A DNA stretch of 11,318 nt from Pseudomonadales bacterium (GTDB taxonomy: Bacteria > Pseudomonadota > Gammaproteobacteria > Pseudomonadales > UBA7239). Each line of letters opens with the position of its first letter. Positions within the stretch are counted from its first letter, which is position 1. The stretch is from assembly GCA_020443005.1 (NCBI GenBank), contig JAGRJA010000054.1:1-11318 (forward strand), in the 5' to 3' direction. Positions 6,860 to 11,318 of the stretch are shown here, in pieces. The position numbers and the translations under genes were made by a program. A model generated the notes under the pieces. The model did not search any database and was not told the origin of the DNA. It saw only the letters and a list, made by a program, of their open reading frames with translations.

Positions 6860-8473
6860 ATGAATTTATTAAATCTCGATAACCCCAAAGACCGCAATCT
6901 CGGCCGCATTCTTTTTCTGCATGCCCTGCAAATACCGGACAAGCCCTGTTTTCTGGTGGATGACGATGTTGTGACTTATGCGGAAGCCAATCGTATCGTC
7001 AATCGTTATGCGGCCGGGCTGGCCGGGCTGGGCGTGGGCAAGGGTGATCGTGTTGTCTTGTACATGCGCAGTTGTGTTGAGTTTATTTTGATGACTTACG
7101 CGGCAAACAAGCTGGGCGCGATATGGGTGCCCGTAAATGGCGATTACAAGGGGCAATGGTTGAAAGAAAGTGTGCTCGATAGCAAGGGCAAGGTGTTGAT
7201 TACCGATACCGATAAACTGCCGAGGCTGCAGGAGGCATCAGCACTGGAGAGTGCCGGCAAGCTGGTTGTGAAGTCACTTGACGGGGCGGTGGTACCGGAA
7301 ACAGCTACGGATCTGGCTTCATTCGATCTGTTGCCCGATGAAGAACCGCCTGCGATTGATATTGATTACGGAGATACCTGTGCCATTCTCTGGACATCGG
7401 GCACTACCGGAAAATCCAAAGGCGTGATGCAAAGCCACAATGTCTGGATCAATGCGGCGGAAAGTGCCATGGGTTATTTTGGCGCGCGTGAAGACGATGT
7501 GATCTACAACTGCTTGCCACTCTATAACACCGGTGCATGGATTACCCATATTTTCCGGGCGCTGGTGGCGGGCTTGCCGGTTGCACTGGATGAACACTTT
7601 TCTGCCTCTGCTTTCTGGGATCGCATTTCACATTACAAGGCCACAGAAACCACCACCCTGGGCGCCATGCATATGTTTTTGTGGAACCAGCCTGAAAAAG
7701 AGACCGACGCCGACAATACCCTGCGCAATGCCAATGTCATTCCCCTGCCACCGGCGATGTCCAAACCTTTTATGAAGCGCTTTGGTCTGCAAAAAATCAA
7801 TGTCGGTTACGGGCAAAGTGAGGCGGCCGCCATCATGCAGTGTATTCACGACGGTGTAAAAGAATGGAAGCCCTACTGCCTCGGCATACCTTGCCGGGGT
7901 ATTGAGATTACAGTGCGCGATGATGAAGGCGTGGAATGCCCGCCCGGCCAGCCGGGCGAGTTTTGTATCAAGCCGCTGATACCTCATGTCATCTTTAACG
8001 GCTATTTTGAAAACCCGCAAGCGACGGCCAATGCCTATTTTGGCGAATGGTATCGCACCGGTGATCTTGGTATGCGTGATGCAGATGGTGATCTGTTTTT
8101 TGTCGACAGAAAAAGTGATTTTATTCGGGACAAGGGTCGCAACATTTCGTCGCTTCAGGTTGAAGCCGCTGTTATGCAGCATCCCGCAGTTGAGGCTGTC
8201 GCCTGTTTTGGTATTCCTTCCGAGTATATCGAAAGTGAAGCCGAGCTTAAGGTGGATGTGATCGTCAAAAAAGGGCAGACGCTTACTGCTGAGGCGCTGG
8301 CCCGTTTTGTGAATGACAATGCGCCGTACTTCTTCGTGCCTCGTTATATCGAATTTGTCGATTCATTGCCCTATACGCCCACCAATAAAGTGCAGAAATA
8401 CAAACTGCGTGAAAAGGGTTTGAGTGGTGATGTATGGGATAGAACAAAAACCGATTTCAAATTGAGTAAATAA
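6860..8473 (+). CDS. AMP-forming acyl-CoA synthetase/ligase (ANL superfamily, FadD/CaiC-like)
   Basis: ATP-dependent activation of a carboxylic acid to its CoA thioester through an acyl-adenylate. The 537-residue protein has every ANL landmark in order: the phosphate-binding loop TSGTTGKSKG (179-188), YGQSE (317-321) for adenine and Mg-ATP contact, YRTGD (398-402) whose Asp binds the ribose, the hinge region DRKSDFIRDKGRNIS (416-430), and the C-terminal catalytic lysine, most likely K510 in PTNKVQKYKLR, where the usual GK is NK. AAGAGG precedes the ATG by about six bases. No signal peptide or membrane segment is evident, so the enzyme is cytosolic. The neighbouring P450, aldehyde dehydrogenase and acyl-CoA dehydrogenases suggest it activates a steroid or isoprenoid side-chain acid. 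Fatty or aromatic acids remain possible, since the substrate pocket cannot be read with confidence. It follows the thiolase-like gene by 159 bases, in which no convincing promoter or terminator was found. Confidence 0.93.
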   Translation: MNLLNLDNPKDRNLGRILFLHALQIPDKPCFLVDDDVVTYAEANRIVNRYAAGLAGLGVGKGDRVVLYMRSCVEFILMTYAANKLGAIWVPVNGDYKGQWLKESVLDSKGKVLITDTDKLPRLQEASALESAGKLVVKSLDGAVVPETATDLASFDLLPDEEPPAIDIDYGDTCAILWTSGTTGKSKGVMQSHNVWINAAESAMGYFGAREDDVIYNCLPLYNTGAWITHIFRALVAGLPVALDEHFSASAFWDRISHYKATETTTLGAMHMFLWNQPEKETDADNTLRNANVIPLPPAMSKPFMKRFGLQKINVGYGQSEAAAIMQCIHDGVKEWKPYCLGIPCRGIEITVRDDEGVECPPGQPGEFCIKPLIPHVIFNGYFENPQATANAYFGEWYRTGDLGMRDADGDLFFVDRKSDFIRDKGRNISSLQVEAAVMQHPAVEAVACFGIPSEYIESEAELKVDVIVKKGQTLTAEALARFVNDNAPYFFVPRYIEFVDSLPYTPTNKVQKYKLREKGLSGDVWDRTKTDFKLSK

Positions 8474-8563
8474 CATTGCGGGAAACTGTGGTGAGGGCGG
8501 TTGGTGGTATAAAGCCGGATGTGATCAACGGTTCAGGCGGCGTTCAGAAGGAGCATAAAGTGA

Positions 8564-9937
8564 ATGGTTAGGGTAACAGCGAATTACGATGACTACATAC
8601 ATGAGCCCAGTAACGAGAACCTTGATGCCATTCCCGGGGATAATGGTTTGCCGCTGGTTGGTCACACACTGGCGTTTTATAAAGACCCTTATGCATGGGC
8701 CTGCAAACAGTATCAAAAACACGGTAGTCTGGTGCTCAGAACCAATATCTGGGGTGGCAAGGGTGTTACGCTTCTCGGTCCTGACTTGATGGAGCGTGTG
8801 TATCTGGACCCCGGGCGTGATTTTTCCTCAAGAATGGGTTTCATGGCGCGTGTTGGCATTTTTTTTGGCAACAGCGTGATCATGGAAGATTTCGGTCATC
8901 ACCGTCATCAGCGCCGTATTCTGCAAACGGCTTTCAAGAATGATTCTCTCAAGCATTATACCGCCGAGATTAATGGTATTTATGATCGTGCCCTTGATGA
9001 GTGGGGCAAGGATTCAGACAAAACCATTCTGTTCTTTTCCTATATCAAGGAATTGTTGCTGGAGGTTGCCGCCGAGGTATTTATCGGCGAAAAGGATCGT
9101 GGTGAAGCCATGAGGAAAATGAATCAGGCTTTTATCGATTGCACCAATGGCACCATGTATATCGTGCCCTTCCGTTTCCCCGGTAACACGCTGGACAAGG
9201 GCTTGCGGGGCAGGAAGTTTCTGGAAGACAAGTTTCGTGCACTGGTGCCGATCAAGCGCGCCGGCGATGGCCTGGATATGCTCAGTCATTTTTGTCGTGA
9301 AAAAGATGAGGATGGTGAATTTTACACCGATGAGGAAATCGCCAGCCAAACGATATTTCTGTTGTTTGCGGCACACGATACAACAACAGCGGCAATTACC
9401 CATACGATTTATTACCTGGCACGGCACCCCGAAATCAAGCAAAGGCTTTACGAAGAGTGTAAAGCGGTTGGCAAGGATGCGCTGGATTACGAAGATCTTG
9501 ATGCAGTGCCTTATATGCAGCAAATTTTTCTCGAGGTTCAGCGCGTTCGTACTTCAACGCCAATCGTTCCTCGCCGAACCATTCGCGAACTGGAATTGAA
9601 TGGTGTAAAAATCCCGGCACACACCATGATTTTTACCGTGCCCCGTTTTACGCATAATATGCCGGAGTATTGGACCGCACCTGAAACCTTTGATCCCGAC
9701 CGTTTTTCGCCTGAAAGGGCTGAGCACAAACAGCACGCGTTTCTTTTTCATCCCTTTGGCGGTGGTGCGCATAAATGTATCGGTATGCACTTTTCGCAAA
9801 TGGAATACAAGTGTTTCCTTTACAAATTCATGCTCAGGTATGATTTTGAATCGCGCCATGAAGGTGAGCCATTTATGCAGACGCTGCCTTTACCCAAACC
9901 TGCAGATTTAATGCCAATCAAGCTGATAAAACGCTGA
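8564..9937 (+). CDS. Cytochrome P450 monooxygenase, soluble, related to the CYP51/CYP26/CYP120-like group
   Basis: A 457-residue haem-thiolate monooxygenase using O2 and electrons from a ferredoxin or reductase not encoded here. Key motifs are present: the proline-rich entry AIPGDNGLPLVGH (22-34), the C-helix HHRHQRRILQTAF (112-124) that contacts the haem propionates, the I-helix oxygen-activation motif AAHDTTTA (269-276), the ExxR pair E324-R327 (EVQR), the PERF-like region FDPDRFSPER (376-385), and the haem loop FHPFGGGAHKCIG (395-407) with the axial ligand C405. There is no N-terminal membrane anchor. The haem loop and I-helix look closer to the CYP51/CYP26/CYP120 clan, whose members act on sterols and retinoids, than to the short bacterial CYP125 or CYP101 types. 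AAGGAG (8548-8553) lies ten bases before the ATG, slightly far; a GTG four bases earlier is better spaced but stops after three codons. Hydroxylation of a sterol-like or isoprenoid substrate is inferred. Confidence 0.97.
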   Translation: MVRVTANYDDYIHEPSNENLDAIPGDNGLPLVGHTLAFYKDPYAWACKQYQKHGSLVLRTNIWGGKGVTLLGPDLMERVYLDPGRDFSSRMGFMARVGIFFGNSVIMEDFGHHRHQRRILQTAFKNDSLKHYTAEINGIYDRALDEWGKDSDKTILFFSYIKELLLEVAAEVFIGEKDRGEAMRKMNQAFIDCTNGTMYIVPFRFPGNTLDKGLRGRKFLEDKFRALVPIKRAGDGLDMLSHFCREKDEDGEFYTDEEIASQTIFLLFAAHDTTTAAITHTIYYLARHPEIKQRLYEECKAVGKDALDYEDLDAVPYMQQIFLEVQRVRTSTPIVPRRTIRELELNGVKIPAHTMIFTVPRFTHNMPEYWTAPETFDPDRFSPERAEHKQHAFLFHPFGGGAHKCIGMHFSQMEYKCFLYKFMLRYDFESRHEGEPFMQTLPLPKPADLMPIKLIKR

Positions 9938-9964
9938 TCTGCCAATCGGATATCGGAACGACAT

Positions 9965-11077
9965 ATGATGAAAAAGTTTGTAATTGCTTTACTGGTTTTT
10001 GGGCTTGTTGGTCTGGGCGGCTTTTTTTGGCTCAGGCCTGCGGTTATCGCCTGGATGACTTCTGTGCCGGAAACGGCCTTTGATGACACGCCGGTTCCCG
10101 CCGCGCCGGATTATGCCAACGAGGATCACTGGGCAGCACTGCCGTGGCGCAACGACAGTGCCGACTGGTTGCCCCGCGGCAGTTCCTACATTGATCAACA
10201 GGCCAGCGCCGATGTCGATGTGTTTTTTGTTTATCCAACGGCTGCTTTTTATGGAGATTACTGGGTGGCGGGTCTGGATAACCTGTTGCACCGTTTTGCA
10301 GTGGATTTCGGCATCCTTCCCCAGCATGCTTCTGCCTTTAACGGTGTTGGCAAGATTTATGCGCCGCGCTATCGCAGTGTTCGCATGCCAATCTGGTGGG
10401 CAGATGACCGCGACAGCGTTAAAAAAGCCACAGATTTTGCCTATGCTGATGTGCGGCAGGCTTTTGAGCACTATATGAAGCACTGGAACAAGGGGCGTCC
10501 GCTCATTATCGTCTCGCACAGTCAGGGTACCCTGCATACCATTCGCCTGTTGCGCGAATACTTCGATGGCAAGCCCCTTCAAAAGCAATTGGTGGCGGGC
10601 TATCTCGTTGGCAACACCATTCCGGATATGCCCTGGTTCAACCATATTCCGCTGTGTGCCGAAGCAGAGCAGACCGGTTGTTATGTCACCTGGAACACCA
10701 TTCTGGAAGGTGGTGACCCCTATCACTGGGTGCAGGAAAAAGGGCTGGACAAGATTGACTGCGTAAATCCCCTGAGCTGGAAAGCCGATCAGAGGGCGGT
10801 GGATAAAACGGAAAACACGGGTTCTATTCCGATGGTGAGCTACGGTATCCTGTTTGAGACGCTGGAGCCAATGGATGTCGGCGTGGTAGGTGCGCGTTGT
10901 GGTCCGGAAGGTATTTTGTGGATCAGGAACAGGCCCGAGGTACCCGGTTATTCCTCGGCACTGTTCGGTGGTGGTACACACTACCACACCTACGATATCA
11001 ACTTTTTTTACGACAGTATCCGGCAAAATGCGATCAAGCGTGCCGGCGTATTTATGGCAAACCATAAACAGCCCTGA
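9965..11077 (+). CDS. DUF3089 alpha/beta-hydrolase, N-terminally membrane-anchored or exported
   Basis: The 370-residue protein starts with MMKK and a hydrophobic stretch (residues 5-22, FVIALLVFGLVGLGGFFW), followed by WLRP. That is an uncleaved membrane anchor or a signal peptide with no clear cleavage site, and it places the rest outside the inner membrane. The body has the DUF3089 pattern: DVFFVYPTAAFYG (85-97), a segment APRYRSVRMPIWW, the nucleophile elbow VSHSQGT with S186, and a C-terminal GTHYHTYDINFFYDSIRQN (337-355) in which H339 or H341 is the likely catalytic His. Several cysteines (231, 239, 266, 312) could form disulfides in the periplasm. DUF3089 proteins are lipase/esterase-like and poorly characterised. 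It begins only 27 bases after the P450 gene, so the two are almost certainly co-transcribed, suggesting it hydrolyses an ester related to the pathway substrate. That link is inference. ATG at 9968 is an equally usable start. Confidence 0.87.
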   Translation: MMKKFVIALLVFGLVGLGGFFWLRPAVIAWMTSVPETAFDDTPVPAAPDYANEDHWAALPWRNDSADWLPRGSSYIDQQASADVDVFFVYPTAAFYGDYWVAGLDNLLHRFAVDFGILPQHASAFNGVGKIYAPRYRSVRMPIWWADDRDSVKKATDFAYADVRQAFEHYMKHWNKGRPLIIVSHSQGTLHTIRLLREYFDGKPLQKQLVAGYLVGNTIPDMPWFNHIPLCAEAEQTGCYVTWNTILEGGDPYHWVQEKGLDKIDCVNPLSWKADQRAVDKTENTGSIPMVSYGILFETLEPMDVGVVGARCGPEGILWIRNRPEVPGYSSALFGGGTHYHTYDINFFYDSIRQNAIKRAGVFMANHKQP

Positions 11078-11087
11078 GCGGGCTGTT
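11067..11087 (+). terminator. Hairpin spanning the stop codon of the DUF3089 gene, possible weak terminator
   Basis: AACAGCCC (11067-11074) and GGGCTGTT (11080-11087) are perfectly complementary 8-base arms around the 5-base loop TGAGC, which contains the stop codon TGA. The stem is GC-rich and positioned as intrinsic terminators often are, but the bases after it (GTAGCAG) are not a T-run. It could act as a partial terminator or as an mRNA-stabilising hairpin between the hydrolase gene and the next gene. Confidence 0.35.
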
Positions 11088-11116
11088 GTAGCAGACAACT
11101 TTCTGGAGAAAACAGC

Positions 11117-11318
11117 ATGGCGGCAAAACGGAGTGTCGGTTTTATCGGGCTTGGCAACATTGGGAAACCCATGGCAAAACACCTTGTGAGCGACGGTTTT
11201 GATGCCTATGTTTACGATGTGGTGCCAGCAGCGATGACCGAGCTGGTCGCCATGGGGGCGAAAGGCGTTGACAGGCCGACAGAAATGTTCAGCGCCTGCA
11301 ATCACATTGGGTTGTGTG
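11117..11318 (+). CDS. 3-Hydroxyisobutyrate dehydrogenase-like NAD(P)-dependent oxidoreductase, N-terminal part
   Basis: The reading frame starts at ATG 11117, with GGAGAA (11105-11110) six bases upstream, and runs off the right edge after 67 codons. The peptide opens MAAKRSVGFIGLGNIGKPMA, the classic Rossmann dinucleotide-binding GxGxxG of the beta-hydroxyacid dehydrogenase family, then AYVYDVVPAAMTEL, with Asp at the end of the second strand, followed by GAKGVDRPTEMFSACN. Full-length members are about 290-300 residues and oxidise 3-hydroxyisobutyrate or reduce related semialdehydes in the cytosol. The diagnostic catalytic Lys and substrate motif are beyond the window, so the exact substrate is open. 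It lies 39 bases after the DUF3089 gene on the same strand and may belong to the same unit, where it could process a branched short-chain product of side-chain removal; this role is speculative. Confidence 0.85.
   Translation, partial: MAAKRSVGFIGLGNIGKPMAKHLVSDGFDAYVYDVVPAAMTELVAMGAKGVDRPTEMFSACNHIGLC

Noticed and set aside
9989..11305. A 438-codon open frame on the minus strand opposite the DUF3089 gene and the start of the next gene
   Set aside because: It is the antisense shadow of two recognisable plus-strand proteins. Its translation shows no family motif, is rich in His, Arg and Thr in an irregular way, and would cover two genes on the other strand.

Overview
The window reads as chromosomal DNA of a heterotrophic proteobacterium. 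Base composition looks moderate (roughly half G+C by eye), Shine-Dalgarno sites are clear, and the catabolic gene set suggests a marine gammaproteobacterium that degrades steroids or other polycyclic isoprenoids. The taxonomic guess is inference only. There are no mobile elements, tRNA or rRNA genes, CRISPR arrays or phage genes.

The layout is two divergent gene sets around a regulatory region at about 4943-5191. Leftward (minus strand), in transcription order: a coniferyl-aldehyde-dehydrogenase-type aldehyde dehydrogenase (3485-4942), two adjacent acyl-CoA dehydrogenase subunits (2242-3432 and 1073-2185), a membrane steroid 5-alpha-reductase homologue (186-971), and the first 39 codons of an unidentified, probably membrane-bound protein (1-119). 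Rightward (plus strand): a thiolase-like protein without the usual thiolase cysteines (5192-6700), an AMP-forming acyl-CoA ligase (6860-8473), a cytochrome P450 (8564-9937), an N-terminally anchored DUF3089 alpha/beta hydrolase (9965-11077), and the start of a 3-hydroxyisobutyrate-dehydrogenase-like oxidoreductase (11117-end). The intergene region holds a perfect 16-bp palindrome, ATATACTATAGTATAT, plus an overlapping inverted repeat. It is a good candidate operator controlling both directions.

The genes fit one catabolic route: the P450 hydroxylates an unactivated carbon (for example a terminal side-chain methyl), the aldehyde dehydrogenase carries an aldehyde to the acid, the ligase makes the CoA thioester, the paired acyl-CoA dehydrogenase introduces a double bond, and the thiolase-like protein acts on a CoA intermediate. 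The 5-alpha-reductase homologue points to a 3-keto-delta4 steroid-like substrate, and the hydrolase could release it from an ester. No ring-cleavage genes are visible, so the substrate is inferred. The two most interesting points are the complementary acyl-CoA dehydrogenase subunits, each seeming to lack what the other has, as in the heterotetrameric steroid enzymes of Mycobacterium, and the cysteine-less thiolase-like protein inside the same gene group.
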